Shown one piece after another: positions 36,190-44,704 of a stretch of DNA of 61,492 nt. Source of the DNA: Kiritimatiellia bacterium (GTDB taxonomy: Bacteria; Verrucomicrobiota; Kiritimatiellia; RFP12; UBA1067). Below the pieces are notes generated by a model that was not told where the DNA came from, made no database searches, and saw nothing but the letters and a program-made list of their open reading frames with translations. The stretch covers positions 1-61,492 of the forward strand of contig JAQUCE010000017.1 in NCBI GenBank assembly GCA_028686345.1, in the 5' to 3' direction. The position numbers and the translations under genes were made by a program. Numbering within the stretch: position 1 is the first letter of the stretch; the number at the start of each line of letters is the position of its first letter.

Positions 36190-37307
36190 GATAGATCCTT
36201 TTCATCAGTCAAGTTCCGCCAGTTAGGGCGGTGGAACATTCCCTGCAAAAGAAGATGATGTTTTGGCTCCACTGCTGTGTGCTCGCCAGTGCGTAGTGAC
36301 TCCTTCTGCACAATTCCCCGCAGCAAACGGCCAAGAATGTCCGAGCCCGTTATAACGCGCTTGCGCTCGTCGCTCCAAAACAAAATAATGTCCTGATCAA
36401 TAACATCATCATCTGATCTGGTCGGATGCACCTTCAGGCGCGGGATCGCCTCTCCCAGCAACGAGTTCGGGTTCTGGATGATGATGGGCCGGTGGCAAAA
36501 CCTGACTGGATTGACCAGCTCTTTATCAAACAGCAGAGCCCGCAGCAAACCATCCGCATTTAACGCCAGCATTGGTTCGCCTGCCATATTAACGAGAATC
36601 ACCCATTTTTTGCCGCTCTCTTGAATCCTTTTAAGCAAAGGATCTGAAGGGTTGTTTTCAATCATCGGAAATACTGGCCGGCCATCGGCGAAAGCGACTT
36701 GAACGATGCTTTTCGGGTCAACACTTTCGCCTTCATCCGCGATTTTTAAATCATCAAGCGCGAGAAAATTCATAGCGCCGGTCCCCTCCACCTGGTCGAT
36801 CTCGCCGCCGGGGGTCCCAACGTGGAGCTTTAGCAGCTCCCGCAAATCTTTTTCCCGAAAAAACCGACAGACCTCGGTGCCCAGCCATTGATCAAGAATG
36901 AGTGCCGAGGGTTTTGCAACTGGATACAGCAAAATCTGATAGAAGCGCATTATTGGAGCCAAGGCTGAGGCCATCTTCAAAGCATGGCGGGAGGCATAGG
37001 CCTGCGGAATGATCTCGCCGAAAAACGTGATGAAGAAGGTTGAAAAGGCAAAAGCCACGGCACCGAACATGACTGAGTTCGACAGCAACGCCAGTAAAAC
37101 ATTGGAGCCCACATTGCCCCACAGGACGGTTGTCAGAAGGAAATTTGAATCTTGCCTGAACCTCAGAACCGTCAGGGCACTCTTATTGTTTTTAGCTTCA
37201 ATTTCAAGCTGCAATTTACTGACACCGAAGAAAGCCAGGTTGAGACCTGAAAACATCGCTGATTGAGATAAACAAAAGAGTATTCCCAGCCATATGAAAG
37301 CACTCAT
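36186..37307 (-). CDS. CNNM/CorB-type membrane protein with CBS-like region
   Basis: 373 residues. The N-terminal half is a DUF21/CNNM transmembrane domain with about four helices: WLGILFCLSQSAMFSGLNLAFF, NFLLTTVLWGNVGSNVLLALLS, AFAFSTFFITFFGEIIPQAYASR. The FFGEIIPQ motif is the family hallmark. The second half holds divergent CBS-like segments (SIVQVAFADGRPVFPMIE, KWVILVNMAGEPMLALNADGLLRALL). CNNM/CorB/CorC proteins are implicated in magnesium or other cation export. It is first of the tightly packed trio with the ZntB-like and CobO genes, with a 4-base overlap to zntB. Transport substrate is unknown. Confidence 0.83.
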   Translation of the reverse strand: MSAFIWLGILFCLSQSAMFSGLNLAFFGVSKLQLEIEAKNNKSALTVLRFRQDSNFLLTTVLWGNVGSNVLLALLSNSVMFGAVAFAFSTFFITFFGEIIPQAYASRHALKMASALAPIMRFYQILLYPVAKPSALILDQWLGTEVCRFFREKDLRELLKLHVGTPGGEIDQVEGTGAMNFLALDDLKIADEGESVDPKSIVQVAFADGRPVFPMIENNPSDPLLKRIQESGKKWVILVNMAGEPMLALNADGLLRALLFDKELVNPVRFCHRPIIIQNPNSLLGEAIPRLKVHPTRSDDDVIDQDIILFWSDERKRVITGSDILGRLLRGIVQKESLRTGEHTAVEPKHHLLLQGMFHRPNWRNLTDEKDLS

Positions 37308-37534
37308 AGGTGTTGCGTCTGCTTTACGTCAGTGTCCGGCAGCACCAACAGCGACAACGCGCATGACTCCAATCTTAATAAGCCGCAGGGCGGCAGGTGA
37401 AGAGCTCCATGGCATCACATCCGGTTAAAAACTATGTTTGATGCAAGGAATCTTTAAAAACAATCTATTAATAGCAAAAACCAGAGCATACCGCAAGCGC
37501 AGAAGCCAGATCATTACGCTCGCGCGCTTTAAAG

Positions 37535-38329
37535 CTAGCGCGTTAACTTTGTGTGCCTTTCGACAAACTCCTCGGCCAGAACACGGTAGGCCAGGGCGCC
37601 GCGACTTTGCGGATCGAAAAACACGACTGGTTGGCCGAAGCTGGGTGCCTCGCTGATCCGCACATTACGCGGGATAACAGTGTCGTAAACCAGATCGCCG
37701 AAGTGCTCCCTGACCTCAGCGACAACATCGGAGGAGAGCCTGGTGCGCACGTCAAACATGGTCATCAGAATCCCTTCAATCGAGAGGTTGGGATTGACCC
37801 CGCTGGCGCGCAGTTGCTCAATCAGATGAATGATAACACTCAGCCCTTCCATGGCATAGTACTCGCACTGCATGGCCACAATGATGCTGTCCGCTGCGGC
37901 CAGAGATGAGGTCATCAGAATCCCGATTGAGGGCGGACAGTCCATCAGCACATAATCAAAAACACCGGCTGTGAGCACGCGGTCGATCTCGCGACGCACA
38001 ACAGAGAGGTGATTCTCCTCACGCGCAATCTCAATCTCAGCGCCAGCCAGATCCAGCTCGGAGGGGATAATGTTGATGTTGAGGTAGGGCGTGGGCTGAA
38101 TAATATCCGCCACATCCATTCTGCCGGTAATCACGGGATAGAGACTGACTCCCGGCTGTTGCGCAAGGCCAAGTCCGCTGGTGGCATTGGCCTGCGGGTC
38201 CAGATCAATCACCAGTACGGTTTTATCAAGCAACGAAAGGGCCGCCGCCAGATTCACCACTGTGGTTGTTTTCCCGACCCCCCCTTTTTGATTGGCAACG
38301 GCGATCACTCTAGTACTGCGCACACTCAT
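37535..38329 (-). CDS. parA: ParA/Soj-type ATPase
   Basis: 264 residues from the ATG at 38329, preceded by AGGA. The deviant Walker A is VANQKGGVGKTTTVVNLAAAL at the N-terminus. Walker A' and B follow in LVIDLDPQANATSGLG and YVLMDCPPSIGILMTSSLAAAD, with the conserved YYAMEGLS and TVIPRNVRISEAPSFGQP later. These match chromosomal Soj/ParA closely. It binds DNA and ATP and drives origin segregation with ParB, but no parB or parS-like palindrome is visible here; the gene lies between leuD and the CNNM gene rather than in a gidB-parAB cluster. Confidence 0.93.
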   Translation of the reverse strand: MSVRSTRVIAVANQKGGVGKTTTVVNLAAALSLLDKTVLVIDLDPQANATSGLGLAQQPGVSLYPVITGRMDVADIIQPTPYLNINIIPSELDLAGAEIEIAREENHLSVVRREIDRVLTAGVFDYVLMDCPPSIGILMTSSLAAADSIIVAMQCEYYAMEGLSVIIHLIEQLRASGVNPNLSIEGILMTMFDVRTRLSSDVVAEVREHFGDLVYDTVIPRNVRISEAPSFGQPVVFFDPQSRGALAYRVLAEEFVERHTKLTR

Positions 38330-38379
38330 ATTTTTTCCTGGCTGCAAGTTTGAAAACCGCTGCGAACACATAAATCCGA

Positions 38380-38928
38380 TTAGCTTTTGATCATACCTAT
38401 TTCACGCGCATAGGCAAACATGCCCCCTGCTGCGATCACCGGCGCAACCGCGCCAGCCGGCTTTAACGAAAAGACCTTGCCGTCCGAGAGCCGGGTGATC
38501 GTGTTACCAACAATATCAATCTCCGCTTCGTCGCCTGTTTTAAAGCAGTCACAGAGACGCTCCTCTGATTCCAGCGGATAAATCTCGCCGGTGGCCACCG
38601 AGTTGCGGAAAAAAATTCGCGCGTAGCTCTCTGCCACCACCGCCTTGGCGCCGGCTGCGCCCAGCGCAATCGGGGCGTGCTCACGCGATGAACCGCAACC
38701 GAAGTTTCGCCCCCCGATCACAATGGGATAAGGTGTTGTACCGTCACTGTTCGAGGCAAATTTAGGAAACCCCTCCGGCAGACCGGCCAGTGCGTAAGAG
38801 CCCAGCTTGCGGTACTCCTCCGGAATGGTTGGCACCAAATTCAGATAACAGGCCGGGATCAGCAGATCAGTGTCAACATTGTCCTGAAGCACATAGACTT
38901 GCCCTTTGATCAAACTCTCTTGACTCAT
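38380..38928 (-). CDS. leuD: 3-isopropylmalate dehydratase small subunit
   Basis: 182 residues. The open frame extends upstream into leuC, but the start at 38928 follows AGGAGAA and matches family length. The small-subunit swivel-domain signatures are VLQDNVDTDLLIPACYLN, then GGRNFGCGSSREHAPIALGAAG, VVAESYARIFFRNSVATG and a terminal GGMFAYAREIG. With LeuC it isomerises 2- to 3-isopropylmalate in leucine synthesis. The YLN and short form belong to the archaeal-type (HacB/LeuD2-like) branch, for which homoaconitase or methylmalate substrates are known in other lineages, so the substrate is not entirely certain. It follows leuC by 20 bases. No other leucine genes are in the window. Confidence 0.93.
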   Translation of the reverse strand: MSQESLIKGQVYVLQDNVDTDLLIPACYLNLVPTIPEEYRKLGSYALAGLPEGFPKFASNSDGTTPYPIVIGGRNFGCGSSREHAPIALGAAGAKAVVAESYARIFFRNSVATGEIYPLESEERLCDCFKTGDEAEIDIVGNTITRLSDGKVFSLKPAGAVAPVIAAGGMFAYAREIGMIKS

Positions 38929-38948
38929 GAAAATTCTCCTTGTGTAAA

Positions 38949-40238
38949 TCAAATATCGCGTGGGTCGGTGATGTAGCCCTTGACCGCTGTGGCAGCGGCC
39001 GTGTAAGGCGATGCCAGATAGATCTGTGACTTCTTCGAGCCCATGCGCCCGATGAAGTTGCGGTTGGTGGTGCTGAGAACCACCTCTTCGCCGTGTGTAC
39101 GGCCAAAGGTGTCGACCGGGCCTCCCAGGCAGCCAGCGCATGAGGGCGGTGCAATCGGCTCAACACCCGCCGCCTCAAAAATTGAGCGCAGCGACTGGCC
39201 CTCAATCATGGTGGTTTCAAGCCCCTTTTCAACATACCGCGTTGCTGGAACAATCAATGTTCTGACCGCCACCTTGCGCCCCCGCATGATTTCAGCGGCC
39301 ATATAAAAATCTTCCAGCTTGCCGCCCGTGCAGGAACCAATGTAAACCTGGTCAACTTTGGTCCCGTTGCACTCGCGCACCAGAGCTTTGTTATCCGGCA
39401 GGTGTGGTTTCGCAACGACTGGCTCCAACTGCGAGACATCATAGCGGTACTCTGCTTTCACCGGTGTGTCGGCATCACTGTAAAGCGCTTGGAAGGGCTT
39501 TTGCGTGCGTGCTTTGACATATGCAATTGTTTTGGCATCAGCCGCGATAATGCCGTTTTTGGCACCCGCTTCAACCGCCATGTTACAAATTGTGCAGCGC
39601 TCCTCAATGCTCAACGCGTCGATCGTTGTGCCCGAGAACTCCATTGCGCAGTAAGTGGCGCCATCCACCCCAATGTCACCAATAATGTGCAGGATCAAGT
39701 CTTTGGCGGAGAGATACTCTGGCATCGCCCCATCCAGCACAAAACGAATGGTTTCAGGAACTTTAACCAACAACTTGCCGGAGCCCATGATAAAACCAGC
39801 GTCCGTATTGCCAATGCCGGTTGAAAACGCGCCCAGCGCGCCGTGCGTGCAGGTATGTGAATCCGTACCGAAGATGATCTCGCCGGGTCGCACATGGCCA
39901 AGCTCCGGCAGTGCCACATGACAGACCCCGCAGTAGCTCTCTGTGCCGGGATCATAAAAATACGGCAGATCCTGCTCGGCGACAAAATCACGCAAAATAT
40001 CCACATTCCGATGCGCTTTTTCATCAGCTGTGTAGATGTAATGATCCGGCAGAATCACGATTTTTTCGCGATCAAAAACCTTCGCATCCGCGCCAAACTC
40101 ACGTTTAAAGACACCAATTGTTCCGGGGCCGCAAACATCATGGGTCAAGAGGACATCCACATTGACCCATATATTATCACCTGGGTTGACCACATTCGCC
40201 CCTGCTGCTCCAGCAAGAATCTTTTCTGTAATTGTCAT
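38949..40238 (-). CDS. leuC: 3-isopropylmalate dehydratase large subunit
   Basis: 429 residues, an aconitase-family iron-sulfur enzyme. Visible signatures include MTITEKILAGAAG at the start, DHYIYTADEKAHRN, FGTDSHTCTHGALGAFSTGIGNTDAGFIMGSG, and the cluster cysteines: one in YIGSCTGGKLEDF and two in PPSCAGCLGGP. The roughly 420-residue length is that of the archaeal/LeuC2-type group, which pairs with a short separate LeuD as here. It carries the [4Fe-4S] cluster and binds substrate; LeuD supplies the swivelling domain. It begins 35 bases after the upstream conserved unknown gene, and AAGGAG precedes the ATG. Confidence 0.94.
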   Translation of the reverse strand: MTITEKILAGAAGANVVNPGDNIWVNVDVLLTHDVCGPGTIGVFKREFGADAKVFDREKIVILPDHYIYTADEKAHRNVDILRDFVAEQDLPYFYDPGTESYCGVCHVALPELGHVRPGEIIFGTDSHTCTHGALGAFSTGIGNTDAGFIMGSGKLLVKVPETIRFVLDGAMPEYLSAKDLILHIIGDIGVDGATYCAMEFSGTTIDALSIEERCTICNMAVEAGAKNGIIAADAKTIAYVKARTQKPFQALYSDADTPVKAEYRYDVSQLEPVVAKPHLPDNKALVRECNGTKVDQVYIGSCTGGKLEDFYMAAEIMRGRKVAVRTLIVPATRYVEKGLETTMIEGQSLRSIFEAAGVEPIAPPSCAGCLGGPVDTFGRTHGEEVVLSTTNRNFIGRMGSKKSQIYLASPYTAAATAVKGYITDPRDI

Positions 40239-40273
40239 CTACGATCTCCTTCAAAAGTATTTATCATCCAGCT

Positions 40274-40972
40274 TCAGCGCCCTTGAACCAATCTGAAAAA
40301 CCGATCCTGATACTGTTCAAAGACGGAATTGTCCTGCAAAAACTTGCCCAGCGGTTTAATCAGCGAGGGATCAATCTGTGCGGCGGCAAAGGCTTTTTCA
40401 ATGTCTTCACGAATCCCCTGTGGTATGCCATCCTGCATCGTGAACATATGGCGTTCATGCAGCTCACGGATGTTGCTGACAGCGGAACTCTCGATCACCT
40501 TCCAGAACAGCTTGACCAGGCAAACATCCCAAGGCTCATCCACACCCTTGATCATAGCGGCGAAGGGGTCTTTACGAGCGTTGATCTCCTTTTTCACCCG
40601 CTCCATAACCGCCTGCAGCGAATCAGTGACTACCTGCTCGTTGAACGCCTCCTTTTTCAGCGTGTATCCGTAGCGCAGCACCCGGACAGTGTCCTCATGC
40701 TTTTTCAGCCACTCCATGTAGCGGCGCGCCTCTTCACCAAAGCCATCCAGCATTGTGTTCGCATAGGAGGAAGGTGTGATAATTTGCGGACGTAAAGCCT
40801 GCATGCGCCCCTCACGCACCCGCACTTTGCTGGTATCATCCATCAGCTCACAAACCATATGATAATTAATAATGGTGTTACCGAAGGTCTCAATATGGCG
40901 CGTCGGCAAAAGCACGATCTCCGTGTTGTTCACTGCGTACCAAAAGTCAAATTCTGTAGGGTTTTTTTTCAT
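40274..40972 (-). CDS. Conserved hypothetical protein, possibly linked to leuCD
   Basis: 232 residues, soluble, no signal peptide or membrane helix, mixed alpha/beta composition. No family is recognised. Notable stretches are FWYAVNNTEIVLLPTRHIETFGNTIINYHMVCELMDD near the start and RPQIITPSSYANTMLDGFGEEARRYMEWL in the middle. The C-terminal half is helical and charged (EDIEKAFAAAQIDPSLIKPLGKFL). The first 70 residues form strand-like segments that could be a small regulatory or binding module. It starts 85 bases after the cobW-type gene and ends 35 bases before leuC, all in one direction, so it is likely co-transcribed with leuC-leuD. Confidence 0.7.
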   Translation of the reverse strand: MKKNPTEFDFWYAVNNTEIVLLPTRHIETFGNTIINYHMVCELMDDTSKVRVREGRMQALRPQIITPSSYANTMLDGFGEEARRYMEWLKKHEDTVRVLRYGYTLKKEAFNEQVVTDSLQAVMERVKKEINARKDPFAAMIKGVDEPWDVCLVKLFWKVIESSAVSNIRELHERHMFTMQDGIPQGIREDIEKAFAAAQIDPSLIKPLGKFLQDNSVFEQYQDRFFRLVQGR

Positions 40973-41057
40973 TTGAGGTTTTCAATATATCACATCAGCC
41001 AAGTAATGTCACTATGACAAAGCTACTTTTCGAATCACTGAGTTTGCTGGTTTTTTA

Positions 41058-42005
41058 TTATAACGCCAAGTAACGCAACTCCCCAATCACAACCGGGTCG
41101 GCGGCTGCGCTCCAAATGACTGTCAGGGCTGAGGCTGAGTGCGGCTGGGCTGGCTGATAAGTAAGGCCGCCCTCGCTCCAGTCAACAATTATCCAGCCAG
41201 CTTCAACAGTCTCAATGTATCCTTTAACACGGTAGAGACCATCAATCTTGGCTGGCAAAATGTCCTCCAGATCGCGCAACGCGATTTGTTTATCAAATCG
41301 GATTGTTTCATTGAGATAATGCGGATCTTTGCAACGGTTGTACTCAGCATCCACGCTTTTCACAGCCTCTGAGTTACCATCCCGTAAAATCAGCTCGGGC
41401 TCCACATCACACTGCACGGACTCGATGATCTCCCCATGCGGATTGATAGCGCGCACCTTCTCTCTGACCCTCTCGATCATCTCCGGCGAACGCAGGTCAA
41501 TCTTATTGAAGATAATCAAATCCGCAACCTGAATCTGCCCCTTGATATTTGGCAGCACCAGCAACAGCTTCATCAACACCCCTGGATCAACAACCGCCGT
41601 GACACCCGCAACATGAAAAAACTCATCCAGATGACTCTCAGCCAGCAACTTCCTCATGGAGCGCGGGTCTGCCATGCCGCTGGCTTCAATCACAACTCCC
41701 TGCGGTCTGACAATACGCTCGCCAACATGAAAACCATCTTTGATGCGCCGCATCACCGAAACAAACTCGGTGATCAGGCAGCGGCAGAAGATAGAGCCCC
41801 CTGCCACCACAAGGGCCACCCCGCCCGCCCGCTCGATCTGCGCTGCATCCACATCCACGGCCGAAAACTCATTGACAACATAGATGTACTCCTGGCCGTG
41901 CGTGGATTTGACCAAACGTCGCAGCAGCGTGGTTTTTCCAGCACCGAGAAAACCGACGATGAGCCATATAGGCAGTGTACGCTCAACCTGGGTATCAGTT
42001 TTCAC
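41058..42005 (-). CDS. CobW/G3E-family GTPase (metallochaperone-like)
   Basis: 315 residues. The P-loop is WLIVGFLGAGKTTLLRRLV near the N-terminus, the switch region EASGMADPRSM, and the base-recognition motif IIFNKID. The usual CxCC metal-entry motif of COG0523 proteins appears altered, as GGSIFCRCLITEF (a C-x-C). The C-terminal domain is short (KIDGLYRVKGYIETVEAGWIIVDWSEGGLTYQP). It overlaps the upstream methyltransferase gene by 4 bases and is the third gene of the corrinoid cassette, so it probably serves that system, for example in cobalt/corrinoid loading or reactivation. This role is inferred from context only; other G3E members insert zinc, nickel or cobalt. Confidence 0.85.
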   Translation of the reverse strand: MKTDTQVERTLPIWLIVGFLGAGKTTLLRRLVKSTHGQEYIYVVNEFSAVDVDAAQIERAGGVALVVAGGSIFCRCLITEFVSVMRRIKDGFHVGERIVRPQGVVIEASGMADPRSMRKLLAESHLDEFFHVAGVTAVVDPGVLMKLLLVLPNIKGQIQVADLIIFNKIDLRSPEMIERVREKVRAINPHGEIIESVQCDVEPELILRDGNSEAVKSVDAEYNRCKDPHYLNETIRFDKQIALRDLEDILPAKIDGLYRVKGYIETVEAGWIIVDWSEGGLTYQPAQPHSASALTVIWSAAADPVVIGELRYLAL

Positions 42006-43375
42006 GTCTGCCCCTTTTTCGCAATAAACTCCTCTATCCGGGCGATCAAATGTTTCTGGTCAGGAATAATAGAGGCAAAGGCTACCTCACCGTCGATGCA
42101 GATTGTAGGGATATTCTGAACGCCCAGCCTCTTCATCGCCGCCAGCCCCTCACGCGAGGAGATGCGGTGCTCCTTCACCTGTACCGGCTTCGACAGCGCG
42201 GAAGCCGCCTTATTCACCGCGCCCACCATATAACCGCAGGGCGGACACGAAGCAGAGTCCAAGGTGATAACATCCACAATCACATTCGGCTGCGTACGGT
42301 AGTCATCCGGAATATCGCAGGCGAAATCCTGCATGTCTTTGACAATAATCGTACGCTTGCATATCTCCCGTTTATATGGGTCATGCACCATCTCAGCCGC
42401 TGCTTCCAGGTTTTCCGGCGGTGTGGCAAAGGGCAGATCACACCCCGGTGCCAGGATAAAGCCCGCCCCGCCTGCCACATCAATACAACGGATGGCATCC
42501 AATCTGGCATCATCCGGCTCGCCGAACAACAACGCAGAGGTCAACTTCAAGTTGCCTCCAAAGCTCTTGCCCGTGGTGCGCGAAATATCACGCAGCGTAC
42601 CCAGCGAAATATTTTCATCGATCGACATGTTGTCGCAGGTGGTCTTGGCCATCTCGCCCATGTTGCGGGTGGCATCACCGCAGACAAACAGCGAAGAGAG
42701 AGTGCCTTGGTCACGTATCGTAGCGAAGATCAGATTCAAATAGGGCGCGACAAATTCAGAGAAATGCTCAGCTGAGATCTGACTAGTCATGGGATCAACC
42801 ACGGCAACCACATCCACGCCAGCCTCAATATACGCCTTGGACATCTGGCACCCGATTGAACTGCAGTAGCTCACAACTGCCTTGACATAGTCCGGATGGT
42901 CAAACATTCCCATGAAAAGATCCTGACCCATCAAATGCATCGCCAGCGTAAAGGGCCCGCAGATCAAGCCGTAAAGCGCAACCTTATCGCCAATCTCGGA
43001 TTTCAACTTGCGGGTCAGGTCAAAAGCCAGCGGCAGCCGTCCTGCACCCAGATCAAAGGCCGGCAGCTGCCCCAAAGATCCGCCGCCCCCCAGCGGGTGC
43101 GAGACAACTGAGGGGGGATTCTCCTCTGACCAGACTAACTCACATCCCAGCACCTCAGCTTCCAGCTGCAAGTCAAACATCACCGGGATCCCATCCGCGC
43201 GATAGCGTTCCGCCGCAAGCGTCAACCCCTTCAGCATCAGCTCCATTGACTTTAAATAATTGGAGGCTTTTTCACCAATCAAATGCGCGCCATGCACCCC
43301 AACAAAGGGAACCCATGCAGGGCGCGGTGTCAAATCATTTTGCAGGGCGTGTAATAAAACTTCTCTTCCAGTCAC
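42002..43375 (-). CDS. UroD/MtaA-type corrinoid methyltransferase fused to a thioredoxin-like domain
   Basis: 457 residues starting with GTG, with GGAAG upstream. Residues about 1-350 match the MtaA/CmuA branch of the uroporphyrinogen decarboxylase superfamily: TPRPAWVPFVGVHGAHLIG, ALYGLICGPFTLAMHLMG, YCSSIGCQMSKAYIEAGVDVVAVVDPMTSQIS, FVCGDATRNM, GGAGFILAPGCDLPFATPPEN. In that group the enzymes move methyl groups between a corrinoid protein and a thiol or other acceptor. Residues about 365-457 form a thioredoxin-like fold with active-site motif C377-P-P-C380, and IPTICIDGEVAF containing the cis-proline. It lies between the corrinoid protein gene and the CobW-type GTPase. The fusion suggests the acceptor thiol, or reduction of the active site, is built in. 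True methyl donor and acceptor are unknown. Confidence 0.88.
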   Translation of the reverse strand: MTGREVLLHALQNDLTPRPAWVPFVGVHGAHLIGEKASNYLKSMELMLKGLTLAAERYRADGIPVMFDLQLEAEVLGCELVWSEENPPSVVSHPLGGGGSLGQLPAFDLGAGRLPLAFDLTRKLKSEIGDKVALYGLICGPFTLAMHLMGQDLFMGMFDHPDYVKAVVSYCSSIGCQMSKAYIEAGVDVVAVVDPMTSQISAEHFSEFVAPYLNLIFATIRDQGTLSSLFVCGDATRNMGEMAKTTCDNMSIDENISLGTLRDISRTTGKSFGGNLKLTSALLFGEPDDARLDAIRCIDVAGGAGFILAPGCDLPFATPPENLEAAAEMVHDPYKREICKRTIIVKDMQDFACDIPDDYRTQPNVIVDVITLDSASCPPCGYMVGAVNKAASALSKPVQVKEHRISSREGLAAMKRLGVQNIPTICIDGEVAFASIIPDQKHLIARIEEFIAKKGQT

Positions 43376-43419
43376 AATATGGGCTTCCTATCAGTTTAAT
43401 TTCAAGGCCAGAGTGCGCA

Positions 43420-44049
43420 TTAGTGGGGCAGCAAGCTCAACGCCAGCTCCGCCGCGGCAGCGGCATCTGGCGAATATCCATCCGCGCCAATACTGTCACA
43501 ATAACTTTGCGTCACAGGCGCACCGCCAATAATGATCTTGGCCGTGGTTCCACCCTCGCGCATCACATCTACCGCACTCTTCATACTCGGCATGGTGGTT
43601 GTCAACAGCGCCGACAATCCTACAATATGGGCGTTGTGCGATTTGGCCAACTCCAGGAACTTCTCAGGAGCAACATCCACACCAGCGTCAATCACCTCAA
43701 AGCCGGCCCCTTCCAGCATCATAATCACCAGATTCTTACCAATATCATGCAGATCGCCTTTGACTGTGCCTATAATAGCCTTGCCAACCGCCTTCACCCC
43801 GGCCTCCACCAGATGCGGTTTTAAAATCGCAGTTCCAGCCTTCATGGCGCGGGCAGCCACCAAAACCTCGGGTACAAACACCTCGTTGGCCTTAAAGCGC
43901 TTGCCGACCTCATTCATCGCATCCAGCAAACCCCGCTCCAGAATATCTTTGGCCAGCACCCCCTGCGCGAGCAACTCGCCGACAATCCGGTTCACCTCCG
44001 CAACTTTCCCGCTCTTCATCGCCACTTTTAAAACATCAAAGTCCACCAT
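43420..44049 (-). CDS. Methyltransferase corrinoid-binding protein (MtaC/MttC-like)
   Basis: 209 residues, a two-domain cobalamin protein. The N-terminal helical cap holds DILERGLLDAMNEVGKRFKANEVFVPEVLVAARAM. The C-terminal Rossmann-like B12 domain has the D99-L-H101-D-I-G104 motif (GDLHDIGKNLV), where His101 is the lower cobalt ligand, then VIDAGVDVAPEKF, VGLSALLTTTM and KIIIGGAPV. It would carry the methyl group between a substrate-specific methylase (absent here) and the UroD-type methyltransferase encoded 44 bases downstream. A strong AAGGAGGA box precedes the ATG. It is the first gene of the cassette; no cobalamin riboswitch was recognised upstream. Confidence 0.94.
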   Translation of the reverse strand: MVDFDVLKVAMKSGKVAEVNRIVGELLAQGVLAKDILERGLLDAMNEVGKRFKANEVFVPEVLVAARAMKAGTAILKPHLVEAGVKAVGKAIIGTVKGDLHDIGKNLVIMMLEGAGFEVIDAGVDVAPEKFLELAKSHNAHIVGLSALLTTTMPSMKSAVDVMREGGTTAKIIIGGAPVTQSYCDSIGADGYSPDAAAAAELALSLLPH

Positions 44050-44704
44050 TTTTCCTCCTTAAGGATCTTTTTTACAAAACAGCTCTGAGAATTAACCTAT
44101 TAATGTTTAACAGGCTTTTGAGTATAATCTTTCCGGCAACAAAACAGCAAGGCAAAATATTTTCTAACAGATTAAACTCCATTAGGGCCAGGCACTAATT
44201 ACATGCACATGCCAAACACCATTAGTACCTCTTTTCTTAAATCCTATCATGTTTGCGAAAGATTTTGCGGCTTTTGCGTTTTTTTGCGGCTAAACATAGC
44301 GAAGCAAAGGAAAAAAGGAATAGCCGCAAAAAGGCGCAAAAGAAAGAACTTCCATCTTTTCTATGCAACGCATAGCGTTGTTGACTAAACCAGCGGGGCA
44401 TATCACACAATTGTTCAATGAGAGAGAAATAATTTCGCATATCACATAGGCTCAGTTTGGTTCCGGCTCCGCTGGTTTAGGAACCTCATTAATTAGGGAC
44501 AGGCACTAAAAACCTCCAGGCACTGGGGAACCTCATTAGGAACCTCATTAGGGACAGGCACTAAAAACCTCTAGGCACTGGGGGGTGCGTTTAATTTGTC
44601 AATCGAGCAGGCACTAAAAAATAATTAGTACATTTCATTATGTGCTAGACATTGTGTAGGTTTTAGTTTATAAGTGTGTTGTAATTTAATCTTGGAGGTG
44701 TAAC
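44050..44704. other. Upstream spacer of the RAYT gene with target-like repeats
   Basis: No gene is supported. It contains four copies of the AGGGACAGGCACT family: 44181-44200 (one mismatch, AGGGCCAGGCACT), 44493-44510, 44548-44565 and a degenerate one at 44605-44620. AACCTC-TTAGG and CTCTAGGCACTGGGG fragments lie between them. An imperfect AT/GC inverted region (TTTTGCGGCTTTTGCG, then AGCCGCAAAAAGGCGC) lies at about 44261-44342, and GCAACGCATAGCGTTG at about 44363. The GGAGGT box at 44692-44697 belongs to the transposase gene. Confidence 0.7.
44181..44620 (+). repeat. REP-like repeat cluster, left of the RAYT gene
   Basis: Four direct copies share the core TTAGGGACAGGCACTAA, two of them exact over 18 bases (44493-44510, 44548-44565). 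They are in the same orientation as the three copies on the other side of the transposase. Confidence 0.85.

Noticed and set aside
37535-38329. Replication origin or plasmid partition region
   Set aside because: A parA alone without parB, parS-like palindromes or dnaA boxes is not enough.
41436-42119. 227-codon plus-strand frame across cobW and the methyltransferase
   Set aside because: Antisense overlap of two well-supported genes; no ribosome-binding site.
44050-44180. Cobalamin riboswitch before the corrinoid cassette
   Set aside because: I looked for a B12-box-like segment and associated stems upstream of 44049 and did not see one.
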